Shown here: one piece after another, positions 25,493 to 33,406 of the stretch
Layout: every line of letters begins with the position of its first letter
Position numbering within the stretch: position 1 is the first letter of the stretch
From: CAYSLU01 sp964431965
GTDB taxonomy: Bacteria > Verrucomicrobiota > Kiritimatiellia > CAIKKV01 > CAYSLU01
Assembly (NCBI GenBank): GCA_964431965.1
Contig: CAYSLU010000044.1
Location: 1 to 40,093, forward strand
Direction of reading: 5' to 3'
Length of the DNA: 40,093 bases
Position numbers and translations under genes: made by a program
Notes under the pieces: generated by a model
The model's database searches: none
What the model was told of the DNA's origin: nothing
The model's input: only the letters and a program-made list of their open reading frames with translations

Positions 25493-26886
25493 ATCCATGG
25501 CGTGGACGCATGCCATGCGGCGAGCGAGGCCCTGAGTTCTTCGGCTACGTCCGCCTGCTCGGGCATGCCGGCCAGGTTCCGCAGCTCGTACGGGTCCGAC
25601 CGCAGGTCGAAGAACTGATAGCGCTCGTCCGTGATCGCGCGCGTTTCGCGGTCCACGCGCATGCCGTACAGGTGATCCGGCGTACGGACGCCGATCAGTC
25701 CGGACGAGCACTCGATGAACGCCCGGTCCGAGCCGGCGCACCCGGCACGCCCGTCGAGAACCGGAGCCAGGCTGCGCCCCTGGACGCCGGACGCCGGCGG
25801 CAGGCCGCACATCTCGAGCACGGTCGGCATAACATCGATCAGCTGCGCCACGTGGGCGCCGTCGACGCCCGGCCGGATCCGCCCGGGCCACCGGACCATG
25901 AACGGAATCCGGATCGACTCCTCGATCAGGAGCTGCTTGTTGAAGCAGCCGTGGCTGCCCAGGTTGTCGCCGTGATCCGAGAGGAAGACCACGATCGTGT
26001 CATCAGCCAGGCCGGCCCCCTCCAGGCTCTTCATCAGCGCGCCCACCTGGTCGTCCGCGCACGTCACGAGGCTGTAGTACTGGGCCGTCAGGTCGCGCAG
26101 GTCGTAGTCGTCAGGCACCGTATCCGTCGGCCGCGGCGGCTCTCTGAGGCACCACTTGCGATACCAGTAGTCCGGGTTGGTGTAGACGACAAACCACTCG
26201 CGGTCGTGCGCCATCTGGCCGTCGCGGAACACGTTCGGCCGGAGCGGCACCGTGCGCCGGTCGTACAGTCGCAGATACGACTCCGGACAATTCCCCGGAC
26301 CCAGCGGCATGTGTGGCTGGCTGATGCTGTGGAACAGGAAGAACGGGCGGTCGCGCCGCTGGCGCAGGAAGGCGTCGATGCGACGAATCTCGAACTCCGG
26401 CGCGAACTCCGGAACCGTGAACGCCGGCCCGCCGTCCTCGCGGTACTTCTGGCCGTAGTGACGGTGGATGATGTTGGGCAGCAGTGTGTGATCGAAGCCG
26501 CTGAGCGCGGGATCCGCATCGATGTGCCACTTGCCGATCAGCGCCGTGTCGTAGCCGGCCTCGCGGAACCGCTCGGCGAGCGTGGGCGCCAGGAAGACGG
26601 GCCGGCCAGCCGGCGGCCACAGGGCATCGGTGTTGTTCGTCCGGCCGCTGCACGTCCGGCTGTACTGGCCCGACAGCAGGCACGAGCGCGCCGGCGTGCA
26701 CAGCGGGTTGTTCGTGACGGCGATGTCGAAGCGCATGCCCTCAGCCGCCAGCCGGTCGATGTGGGGCGTGCGGACGACGAGATCGCCATAGCAGCCGATC
26801 GTCTGCGCGCGGAGCATGTCCGTCATGCAGACCACCACGTTCGGCCGCCGGCTCTGGACCGTCGTGCGAGCTGAGTTGCTCGACAT
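25480..26886 (-). CDS. Sulfatase (type I, cysteine type)
   Basis: 468 aa. The active-site signature is CTPARSCLLSG with Cys63, the residue converted to formylglycine by a maturation enzyme (FGE or anSME, not in this window). The N-terminus PNVVVCMTDMLRAQTIGCYG has the alkaline-phosphatase-superfamily metal Asp23. LIGKWHID and VFLSDHGDNLGSHGCFNKQ (second metal-site Asp-His) follow at expected spacing. It removes sulfate esters from a glycan. No signal peptide is visible, so it appears cytoplasmic. The start at 26886 follows GCGAGGACAAAGAC. The upstream frame to 26949 is REP sequence. The final residues DGA and the stop are encoded by REP copy 1. It lies in line with the heparinase-like genes. 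Confidence 0.93.
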   Translation of the reverse strand: MSSNSARTTVQSRRPNVVVCMTDMLRAQTIGCYGDLVVRTPHIDRLAAEGMRFDIAVTNNPLCTPARSCLLSGQYSRTCSGRTNNTDALWPPAGRPVFLAPTLAERFREAGYDTALIGKWHIDADPALSGFDHTLLPNIIHRHYGQKYREDGGPAFTVPEFAPEFEIRRIDAFLRQRRDRPFFLFHSISQPHMPLGPGNCPESYLRLYDRRTVPLRPNVFRDGQMAHDREWFVVYTNPDYWYRKWCLREPPRPTDTVPDDYDLRDLTAQYYSLVTCADDQVGALMKSLEGAGLADDTIVVFLSDHGDNLGSHGCFNKQLLIEESIRIPFMVRWPGRIRPGVDGAHVAQLIDVMPTVLEMCGLPPASGVQGRSLAPVLDGRAGCAGSDRAFIECSSGLIGVRTPDHLYGMRVDRETRAITDERYQFFDLRSDPYELRNLAGMPEQADVAEELRASLAAWHASTPWMDGA

Positions 26887-26923
26887 GTCTTTGTCCTCGC
26901 GATCAAAATCGTCGCCGGTCAGC

Positions 26924-26984
26924 GGCCGACACGGAGGTCGGCCCTCCAATCATGCATCCTGGAGGGACGGGCTCCGTCCCGTCC
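26924..26984. repeat. REP palindrome copy 2 (between sulfatase and RAYT)
   Basis: 61-bp element with full arms GGCCGAC/GTCGGCC and GGACGGG/CCCGTCC, loops ACGGAG and CTCCGT, and central ATCATGCATCC. It ends 4 bp before the RAYT stop codon and begins 38 bp upstream of the sulfatase ATG, so it lies in the sulfatase leader. Confidence 0.92.
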
Positions 26985-26988
26985 AATC

Positions 26989-27552
26989 TCACATCCATGC
27001 GAACGGAAACACCTCGCCCTGATACGGCCAGTCAGCGGGTACCGTCACCAGTCCCTTGCGCACCGGGTTCATCCGCACGTAGGCCAACTTCTCGTTGAAG
27101 TGATCTCTCCCGCGCATCTGCGTGTCCCAGAAATCCCGCGGCCAAAGCTTGGTGGTAACGCCAGGCACGGCCGACACGGAGGTCGGCCCTCCATTCCGGC
27201 ATCCTGGAGGGACGGGCTCCGTCCCGTCCGCTCCGGACGCGTCAGCCCTCGGCCACTGCGCCGCAATCCGACCTTTCCAGTACTCGACCCACTGCTTGAG
27301 GCTCGGCGCCGGTATGCGCCCGGGCGAACAGAACAGATGGATATGGTCCGGCATGATCACATACTGCCCTACACGCCAGAAATGCGCCTCTTGCCAGACC
27401 GACCGACAAAGCGCATGCGCCGCATCGTAGGCCAGGACGCACCGTCGGTCCTTGGTGCAGACGCCGACGTGCACAACCGTCGGCTCGTTGAAGCGCTCGA
27501 CAGGCGGATGATGCGGGGGGCGGTGCCGTTGAACCAGAAGGGCATCATCCAT
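26989..27552 (-). CDS. REP-associated tyrosine transposase (RAYT, Y1 HUH family)
   Basis: 187 aa single-strand DNA transposase related to IS200/IS605. The HUH motif is PDHIHLF (His70, His72) and the candidate nucleophile is Tyr158 in KLAYVRMNPVRKGLV. The C-terminal WPYQGEVFPF is typical of RAYTs. Residues about 108-128 (DGTEPVPPGCRNGGPTSVSA) are encoded by a complete REP element (copy 3) that keeps the frame open between the HUH and Tyr motifs. Removing it would leave a protein of normal RAYT layout. RAYTs recognise and process REP hairpins, and copies 2, 4 and 5 flank the gene. The ATG at 27552 follows a G-rich stretch. Whether the insertion leaves the enzyme active is uncertain. Confidence 0.9.
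   Translation of the reverse strand: MDDALLVQRHRPPHHPPVERFNEPTVVHVGVCTKDRRCVLAYDAAHALCRSVWQEAHFWRVGQYVIMPDHIHLFCSPGRIPAPSLKQWVEYWKGRIAAQWPRADASGADGTEPVPPGCRNGGPTSVSAVPGVTTKLWPRDFWDTQMRGRDHFNEKLAYVRMNPVRKGLVTVPADWPYQGEVFPFAWM
27169..27229. repeat. REP palindrome copy 3 (inside the RAYT gene)
   Basis: 61-bp element with full arms and loops ACGGAG/CTCCGT, lying within codons 108-128 of the transposase. Read on the minus strand, it has no stop in the transposase frame. Confidence 0.92.
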
Positions 27553-27606
27553 GGATCATCACACCCCCCTTCTTCCCCCCGCCAATTGACTCGTCACGCC
27601 GCGCAT

Positions 27607-27626
27607 GGACAGGCTCTGTCCCGTCC
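27607..27626. repeat. Partial REP element (right hairpin only)
   Basis: GGACAGGCTCTGTCCCGTCC matches the right-hand hairpin of the family, with loop CTCTGT as in copy 5. The left half is absent. It is 17 bp before copy 4, in the 27553-27810 interval, which holds only these repeats and no gene. Confidence 0.7.
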
Positions 27627-27642
27627 GGCCCGTTCAATCAGC

Positions 27643-27702
27643 GGCCGACACGGAGGTCGGCCCTCCATTCCGTATCCTGGAGGGACGGGCTCCGTCCCGT
27701 CC
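27643..27702. repeat. REP palindrome copy 4
   Basis: 60-bp element with full arms and loops ACGGAG/CTCCGT. One base is missing in the centre relative to copies 1 and 3. It lies upstream of the RAYT start, in the same orientation as all other copies. Confidence 0.9.
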
Positions 27703-27736
27703 GGACTCGCATCCCACGAGATCGCCCTCACCGGAC

Positions 27737-27797
27737 GGCCGACACAGAGGTCGTCCCTCCAGTCATGCATCCTGGAGGGACGGGCTCTGTCCCGTCC
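27737..27797. repeat. REP palindrome copy 5 (covariant variant)
   Basis: 61-bp element with loop ACAGAG on the left (A at 27746) and CTCTGT on the right (T at 27788), where the consensus copies have G and C. The left hairpin's right arm reads GTCGTCC instead of GTCGGCC. It lies 13 bp downstream of the stop of the 1005-residue lyase gene. Confidence 0.9.
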
Positions 27798-27810
27798 GAT
27801 CCGCGACCGA

Positions 27811-30800
27811 TCACGGATTGCGCACGGCGTTCGCGCGGATTAGCTCGTCCAGCGCGAGCGCGATCTTGCGGCCGCCGGCCAGCGTCAGCGTCGCCACGCC
27901 GGGAGCCGGGGCGTCAACCGCAGTCACGCGCGGCTCGCCGCGGTGCGGCTCGAGCACGGTCACGCGATCGAAATCCTTTGCGCGCATCCGCTGGATCAGC
28001 GTCGGCGCCGCATCGGGGACGACGCGCGTGTTGGGGTTGTTCAGGCCCGTGACGGCGGAGTAGATGCGGCTGTCGTCCGTGCGGCTCTGCCAGAAGGCCA
28101 GCCGGGCCCTCGGCGGCTTGGTTTCGCCCCGCCCCTCCACGCGCGACACCTGGTTCGAGAGATCCCACTCGGCCCGCACCACCCCGCTGCCGCGCAGCTC
28201 CTTCGGATCGATCAGGTTGCCGTAGTTTCCGGTTCGCCCGAGCGGCTGGCTCAGCGACGCAACGGTCCAGCCCTCCCCGGGCCGAAGCTCGCCGAAGTTG
28301 TGGTACACGAGATCGTACTCGTGCTCCCGCTCGGAGCGGACCCGATCGAAGAGCACGACCAAGCCGTCCTGCAGCACCATCGCGCGCGTGTGCGACACGC
28401 CCGGATAGATCCCGTCCACCTGGCTCACCGCGACCTGGCGCTCGGGCCGATCCGACCACGCGATCAGCCGCCCGACGCTCGGCAGCTGGTTGGTCTGGTC
28501 GGCCACGACCACGTTGTGCGTCAGCGAGAGCGCCCCGCTGATGAAGCTCTTGAGGCGCGGGTCCTCGCTCTTCTCGACGCCGCCGCTACCGACGTTGTAG
28601 AGCGAGCCGGGCCCGTGAGTGAACACCAAGCCGAACGCCATGAGCGTGATCTGGTTGCGGTCCATCGCACCGTGAAACACGTTGCGCCCGTAGTCGAGCG
28701 TCGCCATCACCTGCTCATCGGCCGTCTTCCCGCTGCGCAGGATCGCCATCCCGGTCGACCGGAACACCACCGGGCCGGTCTCCAGCAGGCTTCGCCACCC
28801 GTCGCGACTGGCCGCCTGCCCCGAGCGGTAGCGCGCCAGCTTCGCCCAGAGCGTGCCGTCGCCGCCGATGTCGCCCAGCCACTTCGCCTCGGGCGCAATG
28901 CCCATCAGGAAGTCGGCCAGGTGGCTGGCGCCGACACCCTGCCCGCGCCCGCAGTCGCCCGCATTCGGGACGGTCCCGTTGAGCGCCGCGCGCCGGTACG
29001 GCATGCGAATCGCCGCCAGCACGCGCTCCTTGCCGTAGGGAATGCCGAGCCCCGACTGGTCCAGGTAGACGAGCGACGGCATGTACTCGTTCGCCGCGGC
29101 GCCGTGGTAGTTCAGCGGGCGCCCCTCGGACGAGAACCCGTCGGCGTCGATGTCGGCCAGCCGGGATATGAGTCCGCAGTCGCGCAGCAGGGCCAGGTAG
29201 ACCATGTGGGCGTCGCGGAACGCCAGGCCGAGCAGGAGCAGGTTGTGGTTCGTGATGTCGGTCTGGTTGCTGATCTGGCCGGGCAGCTTCGCCAGCTCGG
29301 TCACGTACGGCAGCAGGAATCCCTCGTAGACCAGGCGCCGGTCCGCCTCGGTCCACGACGGGCTGTCCGCGATCATGGACGCCAGCTCGCACAGCCCCTT
29401 GTGGTCCCAGTTCGCGCCATAGGAGCTGTTGGAGCCGATCCGGGTCGACGACTGAATCGGCGCCCCGCGGAAGAACGGCACGTCGAACAGGACGTTCCAG
29501 CGGCGCTCGCCGTACTGCCGCGCGTAGAGGCGCAGCAGCTCGATCCCCTTCCGGGCGTACTTCTCGTCGCCCGTGAGGAGGTAGGCCAGCCCGGTCCAGT
29601 ACGTGGCCCGCCCCGTGTTCCCCAGATACTCCCGCCACACGGCCCCGGCGATCGCGTCGCCCACCCTCCGCTCGCCGGTCTCGCTATTCACCGCCTCGCA
29701 CATGATGTCCCCGGGCTTCCATGGCGCCGGATAGGCGTTGCGCACGTGGCCGTAGCTCTCCGGCACGGTCAGCAGCTGCTTCGCCAGGAACTCATCGGCC
29801 TTCGCGACGGCCGCATCCAAGCCGACCAGCTTCCGCATCGCCGCATCGTTCGTCTGCAGCTTACCGCGGATCAGCGCCTGGTCGGCCGCGCTCAGCACGA
29901 CCTGCCGGCGCACGCCGGCCGACAGCGGGCGCACGAGCCGCCCGAGCCACCAGGTCGACGCCTCCGGCTCGTGGGCCGGCGCGAAGGTGACCCACAGGGG
30001 CTCCGAGTAGAGCTCCGGAGTCTTCGCGATGTCGGCCTCGCGGATCGTCGCCGTCAGCTTGAATGTAGCCGACTGCGACGCCTGCACGTCGATCTGCTCG
30101 TGGTCCAGGCGCACGACGAAGCGGCCGAGCTCCCCGAGGCGGCCGTGATTCGAGGCCACGCGGGCCCTGATGGTGGCTGGCCGGCCGCTTGAGTTCAGCA
30201 CGGTGAACGACAGGGTGTACGCGACCGAGCCGTCCGCCAGGTTCGTAGCCACCGGCCACGTGATCGGCAGCTCGTAGTCGGGCTTCCGGTAGATGAGCCC
30301 GCGGATGAGCCGCGCGGAGGCGATCTCGATCACGGTCCCGGGCGCCACCGACATGGCCTCGAACCGGAAATAGCCCTCCTGACCCTCGCCGTCGGGGTTG
30401 TCCCACGGGAACCAGTACGGCACCGCCAGGTCCAGCTCGTCGCGCTGCCACGCCTCGCGCGGGGTCGTGCCCACCGCGATCCGGAAGCTATGGACCTTGT
30501 ACTGGCGGGGGCCGGACACGTGGCCGAGCGCGCGCAGGTCGAACGAGTTGATCTCGCCGCCGGCCACGCGGTACTCAAGCTGCAGCCGGTCGAAGTAGCG
30601 GAGCTGGCTGAACAGCGGATGATCCGCCCGGATCGCCAGCCGCGACGTCTGCCCGGTCTCGATCTTCCAGCGCCAGATGGTCCGCCCGCCGGACTCCACC
30701 GCCTCGATCGATCCGTTCTCGACCGTCAGCAGATCGGCGGCCGGGAGCCACGTCAGGTCCTCCACGAGCGGGATCGCCGCCCAGGCCGTTGATGTCATGA

Positions 30801-30828
30801 GCGCCGCTGCCGCCAGGATGGTTTTCAA
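27811..30828 (-). CDS. Secreted heparinase II/III-superfamily polysaccharide lyase
   Basis: 1005 aa. The start is TTG 30828, preceded by AAGGGGATACCCGG. It gives a clean signal peptide (KTILAAAALMTSTAWA, cut near residue 18), whereas the next ATG (30798) would remove most of it. Residues about 20-300 form a beta-rich N-terminal region that may bind glycan (FDRLQLEYRVAGGEINSFDL). About 340-690 is an (alpha/alpha) toroid with ISNQTDITNHNLLLLGLAFR and ADGFSSEGRPLNYHGAAANE. From about 690 a beta-sandwich contains THGPGSLYNVGSGGVEKSED and SLTHNVVVADQTN, as in heparinase II/III-like lyases. It probably acts outside the cytoplasm on a long-chain uronic-acid or sulfated glycan before uptake. The exact PL family and substrate are not determinable by eye. 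Confidence 0.87.
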   Translation of the reverse strand: MKTILAAAALMTSTAWAAIPLVEDLTWLPAADLLTVENGSIEAVESGGRTIWRWKIETGQTSRLAIRADHPLFSQLRYFDRLQLEYRVAGGEINSFDLRALGHVSGPRQYKVHSFRIAVGTTPREAWQRDELDLAVPYWFPWDNPDGEGQEGYFRFEAMSVAPGTVIEIASARLIRGLIYRKPDYELPITWPVATNLADGSVAYTLSFTVLNSSGRPATIRARVASNHGRLGELGRFVVRLDHEQIDVQASQSATFKLTATIREADIAKTPELYSEPLWVTFAPAHEPEASTWWLGRLVRPLSAGVRRQVVLSAADQALIRGKLQTNDAAMRKLVGLDAAVAKADEFLAKQLLTVPESYGHVRNAYPAPWKPGDIMCEAVNSETGERRVGDAIAGAVWREYLGNTGRATYWTGLAYLLTGDEKYARKGIELLRLYARQYGERRWNVLFDVPFFRGAPIQSSTRIGSNSSYGANWDHKGLCELASMIADSPSWTEADRRLVYEGFLLPYVTELAKLPGQISNQTDITNHNLLLLGLAFRDAHMVYLALLRDCGLISRLADIDADGFSSEGRPLNYHGAAANEYMPSLVYLDQSGLGIPYGKERVLAAIRMPYRRAALNGTVPNAGDCGRGQGVGASHLADFLMGIAPEAKWLGDIGGDGTLWAKLARYRSGQAASRDGWRSLLETGPVVFRSTGMAILRSGKTADEQVMATLDYGRNVFHGAMDRNQITLMAFGLVFTHGPGSLYNVGSGGVEKSEDPRLKSFISGALSLTHNVVVADQTNQLPSVGRLIAWSDRPERQVAVSQVDGIYPGVSHTRAMVLQDGLVVLFDRVRSEREHEYDLVYHNFGELRPGEGWTVASLSQPLGRTGNYGNLIDPKELRGSGVVRAEWDLSNQVSRVEGRGETKPPRARLAFWQSRTDDSRIYSAVTGLNNPNTRVVPDAAPTLIQRMRAKDFDRVTVLEPHRGEPRVTAVDAPAPGVATLTLAGGRKIALALDELIRANAVRNP

Positions 30829-30917
30829 CCGGGTATCCCCTTCGGTCTAGTGCGTTTTCTCGCTGTTGTTCGGCCGGTTGGCGACCATTGGCCTTGCAGC
30901 GTCCTGGAGCAACCGCA

Positions 30918-30996
30918 GAATATCGAACAAGGATCTCCGGATCTCGAAGTCCCCCCTTCGACATTCTGCGGATCCTTGTTCTGCAGTTCGATATTC
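30918..30996. repeat. Compound inverted repeat
   Basis: In the 30829-31003 gap, the 18-mer GAATATCGAACAAGGATC (30918-30935) is matched in inverted orientation by two separate pieces: GATCCTTGTTC (30971-30981) and GTTCGATATTC (30986-30996). An inner TCGAAG/CTTCGA pair lies between. AT-richer than its surroundings. It follows the DUF4838 stop by 7 bp and may act as a terminator or processing site, or be a dispersed element. Confidence 0.6.
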
Positions 30997-31003
30997 GTCC
31001 CGC

Positions 31004-33406
31004 TTACTCGATGAACTTGATGGCGGAGAAGTCCGCGAGGTTGTCGCTCGCGCTGGCGCCAAGCGTGTTCATGCGCTGGTACTCGCGCACGCTGCCTTCC
31101 GCCTTGGGCTGGCCGGGCTTGCGACCGCAGTCAACCACGCGATGACGCGTGAAGTTGCCGGACCAGGCGGTGTGCGTGCCGGAGCCCGGCACCTTGGCCT
31201 CAGGAAAGGCCGCGTACGGGATGAACACCTCCATGCTCCAGAAGTCCGGGCCGCGGAACGACTTCGTCTTGAACCCCTTGCACTCGAAGGTCGCGTCCTT
31301 GCGCCGTGAATCCCAGTAGTTTCCCTCGGGATTGACGATGAACTGGTAGTACTCGCCCAGGTTCTCGCCGGTCACGTCGATCATGATCTCCACGTTGTCG
31401 TCCCACCACATGTCGCCGTTGTCGTGGCCTCCGTTGGCCGTCTCCAGCCGGTCCGGCATCGGCTCGGCCATGCGGAACCCGAACGTGATGCCGTCGGGCG
31501 TCCAGAGGGCCTGCAGAGAGGTCGGATACACCGGCGGCTGACCCGCGGTCTTGCCGCCGGCCACGACGAACATGTTGGACGGCGTGCGCGACCAGGCGGA
31601 CTCGTCGAGCTTGCCGTCTAGCACGGGATTTTCGCCGACCTTCTGGGCCTCGAGCGGCCGGAACCCCTTGCCGGCCATCATTTCGGACTCCGTGTAGAAG
31701 TCCGGCAGGGTCGGCTTCTCGTAGTAGTCGAGCCGGGTCAGCACCAGGTCGTTGCCAGCCGCCTCGCTTCTGGCCTGCGCCATCAGCGCGCGGATGCGCG
31801 CCACCGTCGTCGTCGGGAAGCTCTGCTCATAGATGCCGCGCGGCGAGAACCGGCCCGCCGGCCACCGGCTCTTCTCCCAGCCGTCCATCTGGAGGCCGAC
31901 CAGTTCGCGCATCGTCTTCGACGCCGGACCGAACATGCGCGCACAGAAGGAGTCGACCGCCGCATCGACGTCAAAGTCCGGGTTCCAGAGCACCTTCTGC
32001 CAGCAGTAGAGGCTGATGTGCTGGCGCGGCCAGTGGTTGAAGTCGCCGTTGATGAACGTGCCGATCGTCTTGTCGCGGTTGCGCTGGTAGAAATCCTTGA
32101 TCACATGCGGGTACTGGTAGGCGGCCTTGGTCTTGTGGGCCGGCCACACGTTGTAGTGCCAGTTCTGGATCTTGCGGCCCGAGGTCTTGATCCAGGCATC
32201 GATATTCGCCTGCTCGGCGTCGCGGATGGCGGGCTCCTTGTAACAGGCCATGCCGGGCATGCCGCAGATCTGCACCTCGACGTTGCCGGGAAGCTGGAAT
32301 CCGTCCGGCGCCTTGGTGTAGTTCAGGTACGGAAGGAAGATGACGGTAAAGCCCTCGTCGGGCCATCGCGTCTGGACCTCGCGCGCCAGCTTGTCCACGA
32401 AGGTGGCCATGACCTTCGAGGCCGCGCCGTACTCGCCGCCGTTCTCATCCCACAGCTTGCGGCAGTCCGGGCAGTAGCAGGCCAGCTCCACGTCGGCCGG
32501 CGACACGGTGATCGCCTTGGTCGCGCTGACCGGCGCGTACACGGGCTTCGTCTTGTCGAGGAACGCCTGAATGCCCTTGAGATAGGTCTCCAGCGTCTTC
32601 GGGTTCCCGTAGCAGAGCACGTCGAACTGGCGCGAGCCATCTTTGCGCATCTGGAAACACTCGGGGCAGCCGTTGGTCAGCTCGGGATACTTCGCCCAGT
32701 TCGGCTGGTGGACGCTCAGCTGGATCGGCCAGGACGTCCCGGCCCGAAGGAAAGTCTGGATCCGACCGAGGTCGATGCCGGTTCCGCGCGAGGGGATCGA
32801 CCACGGCGGGTAGATCGTGCGCATGCGGAAGAAGGGTGCATCCTCGAGCCACACCGGGGGAACGGTCAGCGTGTCCGTCTTCGGGATGTCCCGGCCGATG
32901 TCCGGAGCGTTCGTGGCGGCCTGCGGGAAGAACCAGCGCATGCCGATGTAGCGCTCGGCGAACTCGGTCGTGCCCCAGAGCGTCCCGTTGTTCACGCGGC
33001 TCACATCGCGCCCGACGATGAACACCCGGTTCGGCGCCGTCTTGATGGCGAACCCCTCGGGCGGCATGTTCGATCCGACCAAGCCCACGGCATCGGCCTC
33101 GGGGCAGCTCCCGAGCACGATCGCGACCTCGGAGGTCACCGGCCGGATCTTGGCCAGCCGCACCACCGGAAGCTCCGCGCCCGTCGACTCCTTGATGTAC
33201 TGCTGGAGCTCCTTGTCGCCGAACGCGCCCGGCATGACAACGATCACCGCCTTCGGCTGCCCCTTCTCCACCAGCACGACCGGCGCATGCTCGGGCGCCG
33301 CCTTGATCTTCACCGCGTTCAGATCCTTCGCCGTCCACGGCGTCGCCGCCACCGCCGCCGAGGCGGCCACGCCCACCGAAAGAGCCAGCATGCGCATGTG
33401 CTTCAT
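31004..33406 (-). CDS. Secreted DUF4838 protein with C-terminal CBM9-like domain
   Basis: 800 aa. The signal peptide is MKHMRMLALSVGVAASAAVA. Residues about 50-150 form an N-terminal alpha/beta domain typical of proteins accessory to glycoside hydrolases (ELQQYIKESTGAELPVV). About 190-560 is the DUF4838 region, a TIM-barrel-like domain with VELACYCPDCRKLWDENGGE and DKTIGTFINGDFNHW. The C-terminal 200 residues resemble a family 9 carbohydrate-binding module: VLDGKLDESAWSRTPSN, MWWDDNVEIMIDV, and a block ending FWSMEVFIPYAAF. Start 33406 follows GAGGAGATCCGCG. Function is not established for DUF4838. Context (upstream of a lyase, with a sulfatase) suggests extracellular glycan hydrolysis or binding. 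Cys-pair CYCPDC may bind metal. Confidence 0.85.
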   Translation of the reverse strand: MKHMRMLALSVGVAASAAVAATPWTAKDLNAVKIKAAPEHAPVVLVEKGQPKAVIVVMPGAFGDKELQQYIKESTGAELPVVRLAKIRPVTSEVAIVLGSCPEADAVGLVGSNMPPEGFAIKTAPNRVFIVGRDVSRVNNGTLWGTTEFAERYIGMRWFFPQAATNAPDIGRDIPKTDTLTVPPVWLEDAPFFRMRTIYPPWSIPSRGTGIDLGRIQTFLRAGTSWPIQLSVHQPNWAKYPELTNGCPECFQMRKDGSRQFDVLCYGNPKTLETYLKGIQAFLDKTKPVYAPVSATKAITVSPADVELACYCPDCRKLWDENGGEYGAASKVMATFVDKLAREVQTRWPDEGFTVIFLPYLNYTKAPDGFQLPGNVEVQICGMPGMACYKEPAIRDAEQANIDAWIKTSGRKIQNWHYNVWPAHKTKAAYQYPHVIKDFYQRNRDKTIGTFINGDFNHWPRQHISLYCWQKVLWNPDFDVDAAVDSFCARMFGPASKTMRELVGLQMDGWEKSRWPAGRFSPRGIYEQSFPTTTVARIRALMAQARSEAAGNDLVLTRLDYYEKPTLPDFYTESEMMAGKGFRPLEAQKVGENPVLDGKLDESAWSRTPSNMFVVAGGKTAGQPPVYPTSLQALWTPDGITFGFRMAEPMPDRLETANGGHDNGDMWWDDNVEIMIDVTGENLGEYYQFIVNPEGNYWDSRRKDATFECKGFKTKSFRGPDFWSMEVFIPYAAFPEAKVPGSGTHTAWSGNFTRHRVVDCGRKPGQPKAEGSVREYQRMNTLGASASDNLADFSAIKFIE

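Noticed and set aside
26887..26949. N-terminal extension of the sulfatase (MEGRPPCRPLTG...)
   Set aside because: It is a translation of REP copy 2. The ribosome site and the sulfatase fold begin at 26886.
25432..27797. CRISPR-like array of repeats
   Set aside because: The repeats are ~61 bp palindromes at irregular intervals (from ~35 bp to over 1.4 kb) with genes between them, and there are no cas genes.
27943..30192. 749-codon plus-strand frame opposite the secreted lyase
   Set aside because: Shadow of a gene with signal peptide and heparinase-type motifs on the minus strand.
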